Position numbers and translations under genes: made by a program
Notes under the pieces: generated by a model
Seen by the model: only the letters and a program-made list of their open reading frames with translations
The model's database searches: none
What the model was told of the DNA's origin: nothing
Shown: piece after piece, positions 38,767 through 47,604 of the stretch
How the letters are laid out: each line of letters starts with the position of its first letter
How positions within the stretch are numbered: position 1 is the stretch's first letter
Assembly (NCBI GenBank): GCA_947493255.1
Contig: CANLQK010000008.1
Span: 62,001 to 126,000 of the forward strand
Direction: 5' to 3'
DNA length: 64,000 bases
Source of the DNA: an uncultured Paracoccaceae bacterium
Lineage (GTDB): Bacteria > Pseudomonadota > Alphaproteobacteria > Rhodobacterales > Rhodobacteraceae

Positions 38767-39048
38767 ATGGAAGCTTTTGCGCAGTTTGTCCCGCTGATCC
38801 TCATTTTCGGGATCATGTATTTCTTGCTGATCCGCCCACAGCAACAAAAGATGAAGGCCCATCAGGCGATGGTCGCTGCACTGCGCCGTGGCGATCAAGT
38901 GGTCACGCAGGGCGGCATCATTGGCAAGGTGTCCAAGGTTAAGGACGATGGCGAAATCGAAGTCGAGATTGCAGATGGCGTGAAAATTCGCGTTGTGCAG
39001 TCCACGATTGCGCAGGTCATCAACAAAACCGAGCCTGCTGACGCATGA
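38767..39048 (+). CDS. yajC: Preprotein translocase accessory protein YajC
   Basis: The 93-residue product has an N-terminal membrane helix (PLILIFGIMYFLLI) followed by the YajC core (RPQQQKMKAHQAMVAALRRGD and GGIIGKVSKVKDD). YajC joins SecDF as a small partner of the Sec holotranslocon. It overlaps the following small secreted gene by 4 bases, and the secDF gene is about 500 bases downstream, so these genes are probably one unit. Confidence 0.93.
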   Translation: MEAFAQFVPLILIFGIMYFLLIRPQQQKMKAHQAMVAALRRGDQVVTQGGIIGKVSKVKDDGEIEVEIADGVKIRVVQSTIAQVINKTEPADA

Positions 39049-39449
39049 TCCGTTTCGCGCTCGCCCTTCTAGGATTGAGCGCGGGGGCAGCGAATGCCCA
39101 AGGGCTGGTGGCGGCGTCATCAGGTCTGGAAATGTGTGGCCAGCACATAGAAGTGCTGGCTCACGGAGCGGATTGCGGCGCCGAAACCTCCCCAGTTGAG
39201 GGACGTTCGACGCCAGACGCCGCAACCATTGAATTAGATGAAGCGATTGTTCCTGTCCGCGCTGTTGTACAGCGGGGCTATGTACCGATCGATACTGGCG
39301 CAAGTAAAACCCCAGCGATGATAACGCGCAGTTTGGCGCTGCCATCCAGCGCAGGCGGGGTGTTACATGGGATAAGCCCCTTTGAAGCAGACCTTGTGTT
39401 CGTTGGCACCTTGGATGGTTCTGACCCAAGCGCGATGTTCTGCCCGTAA
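39045..39449 (+). CDS. Small secreted protein between yajC and secDF
   Basis: The product has 134 residues with a likely signal peptide (MIRFALALLGLSAGAANAQG, cleavage after Ala) and four Cys residues in the mature part (CGQ..., DCGAE... and CP near the end). The family is unknown, though a gene at this place is common in related genomes. The start overlaps yajC (ATGA), so it is translated with it. A role in export is possible from position but not shown. Confidence 0.7.
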   Translation: MIRFALALLGLSAGAANAQGLVAASSGLEMCGQHIEVLAHGADCGAETSPVEGRSTPDAATIELDEAIVPVRAVVQRGYVPIDTGASKTPAMITRSLALPSSAGGVLHGISPFEADLVFVGTLDGSDPSAMFCP

Positions 39450-39547
39450 GCGCAGGTTCCGCCAAGTTTCGCGCCGTCGTGCGCACAATCCTATATTTTT
39501 GAGGGCTGTGGCCCTTTTGACCCGAATTACCCCAGACAGGACGACCC

Positions 39548-42211
39548 ATGCTTAAGATTGACCTATGGAAACGCGTGGCCATTTGGCTGGTTGTGGCAGT
39601 TGGCATTTTGATTGCCTTGCCCAACGCATTTTACAACCGTGTAGAAACCTCGAACGACGCAGAGGCGCTGATTGCGCAGCAATTGACCGCTGCGGAAAGA
39701 GACGCACAGGGCGTTACCACAGAAGGGTTGGAGGCTGAGGCCAACAGTTGGCCGTCGTTTATGCCGGACAATCTGGTAAATCTTGGGCTGGACTTGCGGG
39801 GCGGGGCGCAGTTGCTGGCCGAAGTTCAGGTCAGTGATGTGTACGAAACCCGTATGCGGGCGCTGTGGCCAGAAGTTCGTGATGTGTTGGCGGCCCAACG
39901 AGACGTGGTTGGCTTTGTTACCGACGAAAGCGATACAGACGGTGAGTTGCGTGTACGTATTTCTCAGCCCGAAGGTATGGATCGCGCGTTGGAATTGGCA
40001 CGCGGTTTGGCACAGCCAATTGTTTCGCTGACTGGGGCTGGCCAGTCCGACATTGCCGTGCGTGCAATCAGCGACACTGATTTGGTTATCACGCTGACGG
40101 ATGCTGAAAAGGTCGCGACGGATGACCGTACTGTTGCACAAGCACTGGAAATTGTACGTCGCCGGATCGACGAGGCTGGCACGCGCGAGCCGTCTATTCA
40201 GCGCCAAGGGGTTGATCGAATTTTGATCCAAGTGCCCGGCGTTGGGTCCGCTCAAGAAATCAAGGACCTGATTGGGACACCGGGCCAGCTGGGGTTCCAT
40301 CCTGTTGTTGGGTCCACATCTGACCCTGATGCGCGGGCAGGTGCGGGCAACATTTTGCTGCCAAGCCTTGACCAAGAAGGTTTGTTTTACATCGTTGAAA
40401 GTTCATCCGTTGTATCGGGGGAAGAACTGGTCGACAGCCAACCAACGTTTGACCAGAACAACCGCCCTGCGGTGACGTTCCGGTTTAATGCATCTGGTGG
40501 ACGGAAGTTTGGCGAATATACGCAAGAAAACATCGGGTCGCCGTTTGCGATTGTGTTGGATGGCGAGGTTGTTTCCGCACCGACAATTCAGGCGCACATT
40601 TCGGGCGGGTCCGGCATTATTACAGGTAACTTTACGGTTCAAGAATCTACCACATTGGCCGTGTTGTTGCGTGCGGGTGCTTTGCCAGCAGAATTGGAAT
40701 TCTTGCAGGAGCAAACCGTTGGGCCAGATTTGGGCCAAGATAGTATCGAGGCTGGTGCAATCGCCTGTATCGTCGCGTTCATTTTGGTGCTGATCTACAT
40801 GATCTTGAGCTATGGCTTGTTTGGCGTCTTTGCCAACGTGGCATTGTTGGTGAACGTAGCGTTGATTTTTGGGCTGTTGTCGCTGATCGGCGGGACGTTA
40901 ACGTTGCCCGGTATCGCGGGGATCGTGTTGACGATTGGTATGGCAGTAGACGCCAATGTGCTTGTTTTCGAACGTATCCGTGAAGAAGCACGCACCGCGA
41001 AAGGACCGGCGCGCGCAATCGAGCTGGGATATGAGAAGGCGCTGTCGGCGATTATTGATGCGAACATCACGACGTTCCTGACCGCAGTTATTTTGTTTGC
41101 CATGGGCGCAGGGCCAGTGCGTGGTTTTGCAATTACTCTGGGTTTGGGGATTGTGACCTCTGTGTTCACGGCGATCTTTGTGACCCGTTTGTTGGTTGTG
41201 ATTTGGTTTGAACGCAAACGTCCAAAGACGTTGTTTGCCGGTAAATATTTGCGATTGGTGAAGGAAAAGACGTCGTTCGATTTCTTTAGCCGCGCAAAGA
41301 TTTGGCTCGGCGTATCTGCCGTGATGGTCGCCGTTGCCTTAGGGTCTTTCGCGGTTCAAGGTTTGAACTACGGTATTGATTTTAAAGGCGGTACAACGCT
41401 GCGTACGCAAAGCACGCAACAGATAGATGTTGCTGATTACCGTGCGGCGTTGGTTCCATTGGAACTGGGCGATGTGTCGATCACCGAAGTCTTTGATCCA
41501 AGTTTCGGAGATGAGCGTTTTGTGACCACGGTTGCTATGCAGGCGCAGGGTGACGAAGAGGCGGTCAGCAATGAAACCATCGGCGCGGTGCAAGACGCCT
41601 TGCGCGGATTGGACCCAGACATGACGTTCCCTGCGGTGGAATCCGTAGGGCCGACCGTGTCAGGTGAGTTGATCGTAGACGCGATTATCGCGGTGGTTTT
41701 GGCAATTGGCGCGGTGTTGATCTACATCTGGCTGCGGTTTGAATGGCAGTTCGCCTTGGGGGCTGTTGCGGCCTTGGTGCACGATGTTTTGCTGACGATC
41801 GGGATATTCTCGGCATTGAAGATTCAGTTTGATCTGGCAATCATCGCAGCCTTGCTGACCATCGTGGGTTATTCGTTGAACGATACGGTTGTTGTGTTTG
41901 ACCGTGTTCGTGAGAACCTACGCAAGTATAAGGCGAAAGACCTTAAAGAGGTTTTGAACCTTTCGATCAATGAAACCCTAAGCCGGACCTTCATGACATC
42001 GTTCACCACATTGCTGGCTTTGATTTCGCTCTATGTTTTGGGTGGGGATGTGATCCGCGGGTTTGTGTTTGCGATGATCTGGGGCGTTATCGTGGGGACG
42101 TATTCATCTGTCTTCGTGGCCTCAAGTACATTGTTGGTATTAGGTGTGAAACGCGACTGGTCTAAGGCGAAGAAAAACGTCGGTGGCCAGTTCGCCGATA
42201 TCGACGCGTAA
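39548..42211 (+). CDS. secDF: Fused protein translocase subunits SecD and SecF
   Basis: One continuous 887-residue frame carries SecD in the N-terminal part (motif GLDLRGGAQLLAEV near residues 79-92, with the P1 periplasmic region and six helices to about 560) and SecF in the C-terminal part (motif LNYGIDFKGGTTL near 611-623, followed by six helices). The join lies around the segment IWFERKRPKTLFAGKYLRL. SecDF uses the proton gradient to pull preproteins out of SecYEG. Many proteobacteria, including R. capsulatus, have separate secD and secF genes, so the single gene is noteworthy. Its ATG at 39548 is preceded by CAGGACGACC. Confidence 0.94.
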   Translation: MLKIDLWKRVAIWLVVAVGILIALPNAFYNRVETSNDAEALIAQQLTAAERDAQGVTTEGLEAEANSWPSFMPDNLVNLGLDLRGGAQLLAEVQVSDVYETRMRALWPEVRDVLAAQRDVVGFVTDESDTDGELRVRISQPEGMDRALELARGLAQPIVSLTGAGQSDIAVRAISDTDLVITLTDAEKVATDDRTVAQALEIVRRRIDEAGTREPSIQRQGVDRILIQVPGVGSAQEIKDLIGTPGQLGFHPVVGSTSDPDARAGAGNILLPSLDQEGLFYIVESSSVVSGEELVDSQPTFDQNNRPAVTFRFNASGGRKFGEYTQENIGSPFAIVLDGEVVSAPTIQAHISGGSGIITGNFTVQESTTLAVLLRAGALPAELEFLQEQTVGPDLGQDSIEAGAIACIVAFILVLIYMILSYGLFGVFANVALLVNVALIFGLLSLIGGTLTLPGIAGIVLTIGMAVDANVLVFERIREEARTAKGPARAIELGYEKALSAIIDANITTFLTAVILFAMGAGPVRGFAITLGLGIVTSVFTAIFVTRLLVVIWFERKRPKTLFAGKYLRLVKEKTSFDFFSRAKIWLGVSAVMVAVALGSFAVQGLNYGIDFKGGTTLRTQSTQQIDVADYRAALVPLELGDVSITEVFDPSFGDERFVTTVAMQAQGDEEAVSNETIGAVQDALRGLDPDMTFPAVESVGPTVSGELIVDAIIAVVLAIGAVLIYIWLRFEWQFALGAVAALVHDVLLTIGIFSALKIQFDLAIIAALLTIVGYSLNDTVVVFDRVRENLRKYKAKDLKEVLNLSINETLSRTFMTSFTTLLALISLYVLGGDVIRGFVFAMIWGVIVGTYSSVFVASSTLLVLGVKRDWSKAKKNVGGQFADIDA

Positions 42212-42236
42212 CGCGGCAATAGGCGGAGGACGCAAT

Positions 42237-42590
42237 ATGCGCTTGAACGAAGTGGTCTATACGGACGCCAAACCGGTTGACGGTTACGGCCCAGGGTTCT
42301 TTCGGATTGGCGGCGAGGTGTATGAAGGCGCGTTGGTGGTGTTGCCCACTGGCATCGCGCCTTGGGGGGGCTACGCTGACCCCAAGACCTTGCTAGATGC
42401 TGTTGCTGATTTAGACGTTGTGTTCATGGGGACGGGCGCCGAGATTGCCCACATCCCCGCCGACCTACGGGCGACTTTGGAAGAGGCCGGTTTAGGCGTT
42501 GAGGTCATGTCTTCGCCGACGGCGTGCCGGACGTACAATGTGTTGCTGAGCGAAGGGCGGCGCGTAGGTTTGGCGTTGTTGCCTGTTTAG
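42237..42590 (+). CDS. Mth938-like (DUF498) domain protein
   Basis: From ATG 42237 (site GGCGGAGGA, 6 bases upstream) this 117-residue protein matches the Mth938/NDUFAF3-like fold: GPGFFRIGGEVYEGALVVLP, then AEIAHIPADLRATLEEAGLGVEVMSSPTACRTYNVL. The family's mitochondrial member helps assemble complex I, but bacterial function is not known. It lies 25 bases after secDF and 10 before ccmA. The longer frame from 42183 is not used because it overlaps secDF in a different frame. Confidence 0.85.
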   Translation: MRLNEVVYTDAKPVDGYGPGFFRIGGEVYEGALVVLPTGIAPWGGYADPKTLLDAVADLDVVFMGTGAEIAHIPADLRATLEEAGLGVEVMSSPTACRTYNVLLSEGRRVGLALLPV

Positions 42591-42600
42591 GGGGTTATGA

Positions 42601-43218
42601 ATGGCGTTGAAGGTCGATGATCTGACCGTTGCACGAGGCGGGGTGCCTGTTTTGGCAGGGATTTCGTTTGAGGTCGCTGACGGGGCTGCGTTGGTCCTGC
42701 GTGGACCCAACGGTATTGGCAAAACGACCTTGTTGCGCACGCTTGCAGGGCTGCAACCAGCCATAACGGGCCATATTGATTTCCCTGAAGATACGGGCGC
42801 CTATGCCAGCCATGCCGATGGCATTAAGGCGCAATTGACCGTCACCGAAAACCTTGGATTTTGGGGGGATGTGCACGGCGCGGATGTGCCTGACACTGTT
42901 TTTGAAGCGTTTGATCTGACCGACCTTCGTGATCGGGTTGCCGGTACCTTATCGGCCGGTCAGAAACGCCGTCTGGGGTTGGCTCGTTTGGGCGTCATCG
43001 GGCGTAAGGTTTTGTTTTTGGATGAGCCAACTGTCAGCCTAGATGGGTTTTCGGTGAAAATGTTTGCCACTTGGTTGCGCGAAAGCCATTTGGCCAAGGG
43101 CGGTATTGCAGTGATTGCGACGCATATCGATCTTGGGTTGGATGCCCCAGAACTGGAGCTGTCGCCGTACAAGGCCACTGCGGATACCGCAGGCGGATCA
43201 GATGAGGCGTTTTTATGA
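42601..43218 (+). CDS. ccmA: Heme exporter ATP-binding protein CcmA
   Basis: The 205-residue ATPase drives heme release to CcmE in system I cytochrome c maturation. Walker A GPNGIGKTTLL (about 38-48), signature LSAGQKRRLGLARL and Walker B VLFLDEPTVSLD are complete. It overlaps ccmB by 4 bases. CcmE is not in this window, so it must be encoded elsewhere; ccmF and ccmH are also absent. Confidence 0.93.
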   Translation: MALKVDDLTVARGGVPVLAGISFEVADGAALVLRGPNGIGKTTLLRTLAGLQPAITGHIDFPEDTGAYASHADGIKAQLTVTENLGFWGDVHGADVPDTVFEAFDLTDLRDRVAGTLSAGQKRRLGLARLGVIGRKVLFLDEPTVSLDGFSVKMFATWLRESHLAKGGIAVIATHIDLGLDAPELELSPYKATADTAGGSDEAFL

Positions 43219-43871
43219 TTGCCTTGCTCAAGCGGGATCTAACATTGGCTGTTCGGGCTGGCGGTGGATTTGGTCTTGGGTTGGCATTTTTCCTGATTGT
43301 GATTGTTTTGGTCCCCTTTGGCGTTGGGCCAGAGGCCGAGGTGTTGGCACGCATTGCGCCCGGCATGTTGTGGGTCGCGGCCCTTTTGGCGGCGCTGCTG
43401 TCGCTTGATCGGATTTTCGCGTTGGACTTTGAAGACGGGTCTTTGCCGCTGTTGGCAACGTCGCCGTTACCGTTGGAAGGCGTTGCGTTGATGAAGGGCG
43501 TCGCCCACTGGGTGACGACCGGTTTGCCGTTGACGATTGCGGCGCCATTGTTGGGTTTTTTATTGAACCTTTCACCGTCTGCTTATCTTTGGCTTTTGGG
43601 GTCGCTGGCTCTTGGCACCCCAGCGTTATCGATGATTGGTACGTTTGGTGCAGCGGTGACCGTTGGTTTAAAGCGAGGCGGGTTGCTGATGTCTTTGCTT
43701 GTTCTGCCCTTATATGTGCCAACGTTGATTTTCGGGTCCGAAGCCGTCCGGCGTGGTGCGGGCGGGTTTGATGCGACAATTCCAATGCTGATGGTGGCGG
43801 GCATTACGCTTGGGTGTTTTGCCTTGCTGCCTTTCGCCGCAGCGGCCGCTTTGCGGGTGAATTTACGGTGA
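43215..43871 (+). CDS. ccmB: Heme exporter membrane protein CcmB
   Basis: The 218-residue product has six membrane helices and the CcmB family pattern (DRIFALDFEDGSLPLLATSPLP). It forms the ABC transporter CcmAB with CcmA and works with CcmC and CcmD. The start overlaps the end of ccmA (ATGA). The C-terminal FDATIPMLMVAGITLGCF helix is the family's last one. Length matches the norm of about 220 residues. Confidence 0.92.
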   Translation: MIALLKRDLTLAVRAGGGFGLGLAFFLIVIVLVPFGVGPEAEVLARIAPGMLWVAALLAALLSLDRIFALDFEDGSLPLLATSPLPLEGVALMKGVAHWVTTGLPLTIAAPLLGFLLNLSPSAYLWLLGSLALGTPALSMIGTFGAAVTVGLKRGGLLMSLLVLPLYVPTLIFGSEAVRRGAGGFDATIPMLMVAGITLGCFALLPFAAAAALRVNLR

Positions 43872-43912
43872 GCGGCCTTGCCGTGTGGAATTTGAAGGGG
43901 TAGCTGACGGAC

Positions 43913-44638
43913 ATGTCTATCTGGGAATATGCCAATCCAAAGAAGTTTATTGCAACCACGACGCCTTTGGTGCCGTGGCTGTTATGGGGCGCGATTGCCA
44001 TTTTGACGGTCGGGTTGATTTGGGGCTTTTTCTTTACACCAGATGATGTGCGCCAAGGATCGACGGTCAAGATTTTCTACTTACATGTGCCGTCAGCCAT
44101 GATGGCGATCAACGTGTGGATCATGATGTTGATTGCATCGTTGGTTTGGTTGGTCCGACGTCATCATGTTAGCGCATTGGCTGCCAAAGCAGCAGCGCCC
44201 ATTGGCATCGTTATGACCTTGATTGCGCTGTTTACTGGGGCCGTTTGGGGGCAACCGATGTGGGGCACATGGTGGGCGTGGGACCCAAGGCTAACATCGT
44301 TCTTGATTTTGTTCCTATTTTACCTCGGTTACACGGCCCTTTGGGCGGCGATTGAGGACCCCGATACGGCGGCTGATCTGACGTCGGTGTTGTGCATTGT
44401 CGGGTCTGTGTTTGCAGTGCTTTCACGGTATGCCGTGAATTTTTGGAACCAAGGTTTACATCAACCAGCATCGCTTTCGCTGGATAAGGAAGAAAACGTT
44501 GCCGACGTATTCTGGTACCCGGCGTTGGTTTGTATTGCCGGCTTTGTTTTATTGTTTGTGGCATTGGTATTGATGCGCACGGCGTCAGAAATTCGCCTGC
44601 GCCGCATGCGTGCGCTAGAAGCGAGGATGCGGTCATGA
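43913..44638 (+). CDS. ccmC: Heme-handling protein CcmC
   Basis: CcmC delivers heme to CcmE in the periplasm. This 241-residue membrane protein has six helices, the tryptophan-rich WWD motif (WGTWWAWDPRLTSFL) and two flanking histidines (YLHVPSAMM and LHQPASLS) that bind heme. It lies 41 bases after ccmB and its stop overlaps ccmD by 4 bases. Complete and unremarkable. Confidence 0.95.
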   Translation: MSIWEYANPKKFIATTTPLVPWLLWGAIAILTVGLIWGFFFTPDDVRQGSTVKIFYLHVPSAMMAINVWIMMLIASLVWLVRRHHVSALAAKAAAPIGIVMTLIALFTGAVWGQPMWGTWWAWDPRLTSFLILFLFYLGYTALWAAIEDPDTAADLTSVLCIVGSVFAVLSRYAVNFWNQGLHQPASLSLDKEENVADVFWYPALVCIAGFVLLFVALVLMRTASEIRLRRMRALEARMRS

Positions 44639-44793
44639 TACCTGATTTGGGCAAATACGCTGTCGAGGTTTTGGCGGCCTACGGGGTGTCGATTACGTTG
44701 CTGATCGGGCTCGTCTTGGGCTCGGTGCGCCGGTCACGCAAGGTCAAGGCGCGCCTTGCAGCTGTCGAGGCCGCTTGGGAGAGCACCTCGTGA
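44635..44793 (+). CDS. ccmD: Heme exporter protein CcmD
   Basis: This 52-residue single-helix protein (MIPDLGKYAVEVLAAYGVS, then ITLLIGLVLGSV) stabilises the CcmABC-heme-CcmE complex. The start codon overlaps the ccmC stop (ATGATA) and its own stop overlaps the ccmG GTG. The helix is followed by a basic stretch (RRSRKVKARL). Such short genes are easily missed, but order and sequence leave little doubt. Confidence 0.9.
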   Translation: MIPDLGKYAVEVLAAYGVSITLLIGLVLGSVRRSRKVKARLAAVEAAWESTS

Positions 44794-45323
44794 AATGGCT
44801 TTTGATGATCCCTGTGATCTTGTTTGCTGCTTTCGCGGGGCTATTCGCAGCCGGAATGTTCTTAGGGCAGGGCGATGAATTGCCGTCTGCCTTGATCGGG
44901 AAGGCGGCACCCGTTTTGCAGGTGTCCGACATCGATGATTTGCCCAGTATGACCGATGACATGCTGCGGGATGGCGAGGTGAAGATCGTCAATTTTTGGG
45001 CCAGTTGGTGCGCGCCATGCCGTGTGGAACACCCGAACTTGATGGCATTGGCCAACGAAGGTGTGCCGATTTATGGCATCAATTACAAAGACTTTGACCC
45101 TAATGCGCGGGCGTTTCTGGACGAGTTAGAAAACCCTTATGTGGCCATTGGCGCGGACCCAAGCGGATTCCACGCAATCGATTGGGGCGTCTACGGCGTC
45201 CCGGAGACGTTTTTGTTGGATGGGGACGGCACGATATTGTTGCGCATGGCCAACCCCGTCACTGAACGCGAATTGGCCAATAGGTTACGCCCTGCATTAG
45301 ACGCGGCTTTGGCTGCGAACTAA
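44790..45323 (+). CDS. ccmG: Thiol:disulfide interchange protein CcmG (DsbE)
   Basis: CcmG reduces the apocytochrome CXXCH thiols in the periplasm. From GTG 44790 (site GGGAG at 44777-44781, overlapping the ccmD stop) the product is 177 residues: an N-terminal membrane anchor (about 3-22) and a thioredoxin fold with the active site WASWCAPC (Cys74, Cys77) and a cis-Pro region GVPETFLLDG. A TTG at 44775 is in frame but overlaps the ribosome site. It ends the ccm operon. Confidence 0.93.
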   Translation: MKWLLMIPVILFAAFAGLFAAGMFLGQGDELPSALIGKAAPVLQVSDIDDLPSMTDDMLRDGEVKIVNFWASWCAPCRVEHPNLMALANEGVPIYGINYKDFDPNARAFLDELENPYVAIGADPSGFHAIDWGVYGVPETFLLDGDGTILLRMANPVTERELANRLRPALDAALAAN

Positions 45324-45326
45324 TCG

Positions 45327-46112
45327 TTAGACAGAATACCGCAATGACATGCAGCTGAGGCCACCGTCGACCAAAGCGGCTTGCGACGTATTCAGAACCT
45401 TCACCGAATAACCTGCTGCTGTTAGTTTTTCCGCCGTCTGTGGGTGGCCTGCGGACAGGAAAACATGGTCATTTACACGAATGGCATTGGCTGCCGCTTC
45501 TTCACCGTCAACGGTTTCGATCACGTTCAAACCCTTGAACGCACCTGCGGATTTGAGCGCAGGCGTAGCGAGTACAGTTTCAGCGTCTAACAACGAACTT
45601 TCGGTTTTGAAGTGCAAAATTTCTGGTGGGGTTTGCAGGACGTCTAATGAATACCCAAGGCTTTCGACGATTGGGCGCAAATCATCGGCGCCTTGTTGGT
45701 TGGTCCGTGCGGACAGACCCAACAAAACGCGATCGTCGGTGCACAAAATATCCCCGCCATCAACGAAACCATTTGTTTCAAGGTCGATGACATCGTTCAT
45801 CGTCGCGATGAGAGAAGGGCGCAACGCCGCAGCTTCGCCAATGCGCGAGGGTGCGCCTGGTCGTAAGACAATTGCTGTGCCATTCAGCACCAATGCTGGG
45901 TCCTCGATGAAAACGCTGTCGGGGAATGCTTCGTCTGCTGGCAAAACGGTGACGGTGCAGCCTGCTGCGCGCAAGGCGCTGACATAGGCAGCATGTTCGG
46001 CCGCAAACGCCATTGGATCGGGGTCGCCTTGATCGGTGGCACGTAACCCGTCGGTGACAGATGTGGCTGGAGCACGGCAAAGGGCATGAGTGAATTGGTA
46101 TGATTTATGCAT
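45327..46112 (-). CDS. Dimethylargininase/arginine deiminase-like enzyme (DDAH)
   Basis: The 261-residue enzyme belongs to the pentein superfamily. The catalytic residues are in place: Cys254 in GGLSCMSLRYS, His167 in LHFKTESS and acidic residues in GFVDGGDIL (about 115-123). The pattern matches N(G),N(G)-dimethylarginine dimethylaminohydrolase, which makes citrulline and dimethylamine from methylated arginine. Other pentein hydrolases cannot be excluded without profile comparison. It ends 3 bases from the ccmG stop on the other strand. Confidence 0.85.
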   Translation of the reverse strand: MHKSYQFTHALCRAPATSVTDGLRATDQGDPDPMAFAAEHAAYVSALRAAGCTVTVLPADEAFPDSVFIEDPALVLNGTAIVLRPGAPSRIGEAAALRPSLIATMNDVIDLETNGFVDGGDILCTDDRVLLGLSARTNQQGADDLRPIVESLGYSLDVLQTPPEILHFKTESSLLDAETVLATPALKSAGAFKGLNVIETVDGEEAAANAIRVNDHVFLSAGHPQTAEKLTAAGYSVKVLNTSQAALVDGGLSCMSLRYSV

Positions 46113-46270
46113 GTCGCTAACGTATCTGATTTTGCTACGGGGTCTACAAGGGACGCACCCACAACAACAGAATTAGACGGGCACAAATGATTTTGCGTTG
46201 AATTGTAACAGTTCCATCGCAAACGGTTGATTGGCGTGTCACGCGGTGATGGGTTACGCAGGATCAAATT

Positions 46271-46972
46271 ATGGGGAATCCTATGCGTCGATCTTTAGCT
46301 TTGCTTGCAACCCTAGCCTCGTTTGCGACACCTGCCGTAGCAGACGGGCCAGTGGTTTTGGAACTGTTCACCTCGCAGGGGTGTTCAAGTTGCCCGCCTG
46401 CCGATGAGATGTTGCATGAATTGGCTAGCCGCACAGATGTTATCCCGTTGGCGTTACATGTAGATTATTGGGACTATATCGGCTGGGCTGATTTGTTTGC
46501 CGACCCGGAGCATACGACCCGTCAACAAGCCTACGTTCGCTTTGCTGGGGGCAGTACGATTTATACTCCGCAAATGATTATCGGGGGCGTGGATCATGTG
46601 ATTGGCGCAAAATCCATGCAAGTTGCCGATGCGATTACCCGTCGCAATGTTCCAAATGGCGTGCAGGTCGAATTGCAGCGCACTGATGATCAACTGGTGA
46701 TATCTGGCGTATCAACCCAGTCGCTACCCGAAGGAACGATCGTTCAATTGGTGCGGTTTAATCCGAACGAAACAGTAGAGGTACAGCGTGGTGAAAACGC
46801 GGGCCGGACTTGGACTTACAGCAACATTGTACAGTCTTGGGATGTTGTTGGTGAATGGTCTGGCAGCGAGGACCTGACGTTGGACGTCGCCGTTGAAGGC
46901 CCTGAACCGATGGTTGTTATTGTGCAAGAACCAGGGCCAGGGGCCATTTTGGCATCAGCCGTTTTACGTTAA
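46271..46972 (+). CDS. Secreted DUF1223 protein (thioredoxin-like)
   Basis: The 233-residue product has a signal peptide (about residues 1-25, ending in TPAVA), then the DUF1223 core starting VVLELFTSQGCSSCPPADEML, which keeps a CxxC redox-like pair (Cys-Ser-Ser-Cys). A second cysteine motif is absent, and the fold resembles a thioredoxin. Function is unknown; such proteins are linked to redox or metal homeostasis by domain only. Two starts are possible, ATG 46271 (AGGA 7 bases before) and ATG 46283 (GGGGA 5 bases before); I give the first. Confidence 0.8.
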   Translation: MGNPMRRSLALLATLASFATPAVADGPVVLELFTSQGCSSCPPADEMLHELASRTDVIPLALHVDYWDYIGWADLFADPEHTTRQQAYVRFAGGSTIYTPQMIIGGVDHVIGAKSMQVADAITRRNVPNGVQVELQRTDDQLVISGVSTQSLPEGTIVQLVRFNPNETVEVQRGENAGRTWTYSNIVQSWDVVGEWSGSEDLTLDVAVEGPEPMVVIVQEPGPGAILASAVLR

Positions 46973-47604
46973 GGACGTTTGGCTAACCCGGTGCCGATCA
47001 TGCTGTCGCGGGTGACGAGTTTGGCTAGGTCGCTTTGTGACATGTTATCTGTCCCCTCGGGCCGATTGGGGATCACGATGTAGCGCATATCTGCGGTGCT
47101 ATCGTGAACTCGGACGGTTGTTGCATCGGGCAACGTTACACCAAATTCTGACAAGACTGTGCGGGGTTCGCGGACAGTGCGGCTGCGGTAAGCACGTGAT
47201 TTGTACCAATCGGGCGGAAGACCCAAAAGGTTACGCGGATAACATGAACACAATGTGCACACGATCATGTTGTGCACCTGTGGTGTGTTCTCGACGGCGA
47301 TTAGACGAAGGGGACCAATGTCAAACCCCATCTCGCGTGTCGCCGCAGATGCATCGCGCATAAGCTCTGCATGAAAAACCGGATCGCTCCATGCGTGGGC
47401 AACAACCTGTGCGCCATTTGCGGGCGTGCGGCTGTCCATAGTTTCGATTTGGTTTGCAACATCCTGTGCGGTGGTGATGCCCTTTTCAATCAGCAACTCG
47501 CGCACTGCGATTTCCATTGTTTGCCAATAGCTTAAGTCAGTATCGTTGTCGGCGCGGTAGGGGTGGCCCGAGGGGCTTAGATGGTTGTGATGATCATGTG
47601 GCAT
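46969..47604 (-). CDS. Nitrile hydratase alpha / thiocyanate hydrolase gamma-like subunit
   Basis: The 211-residue subunit carries the metal-claw motif VCTLCSCYP (Cys116, Cys119, Ser120, Cys121), where two cysteines are normally oxidised to sulfinic and sulfenic acids. The Thr (CTLCSC) is typical of the cobalt-type enzymes. The family hydrates nitriles to amides, or hydrolyses thiocyanate (SCNase). The N-terminus is His-rich (MPHDHHNHLSPSGHP), as in many SCNase gamma subunits. The start lies inside the end of the gene for the beta C-terminal part. No P47K-type metallochaperone gene is present in the window. Confidence 0.88.
   Translation of the reverse strand: MPHDHHNHLSPSGHPYRADNDTDLSYWQTMEIAVRELLIEKGITTAQDVANQIETMDSRTPANGAQVVAHAWSDPVFHAELMRDASAATREMGFDIGPLRLIAVENTPQVHNMIVCTLCSCYPRNLLGLPPDWYKSRAYRSRTVREPRTVLSEFGVTLPDATTVRVHDSTADMRYIVIPNRPEGTDNMSQSDLAKLVTRDSMIGTGLAKRP

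Noticed and set aside
38695-39624. Open frame of 309 codons on minus across yajC
   Set aside because: Opposite yajC and its neighbour; no ribosome site or family pattern.
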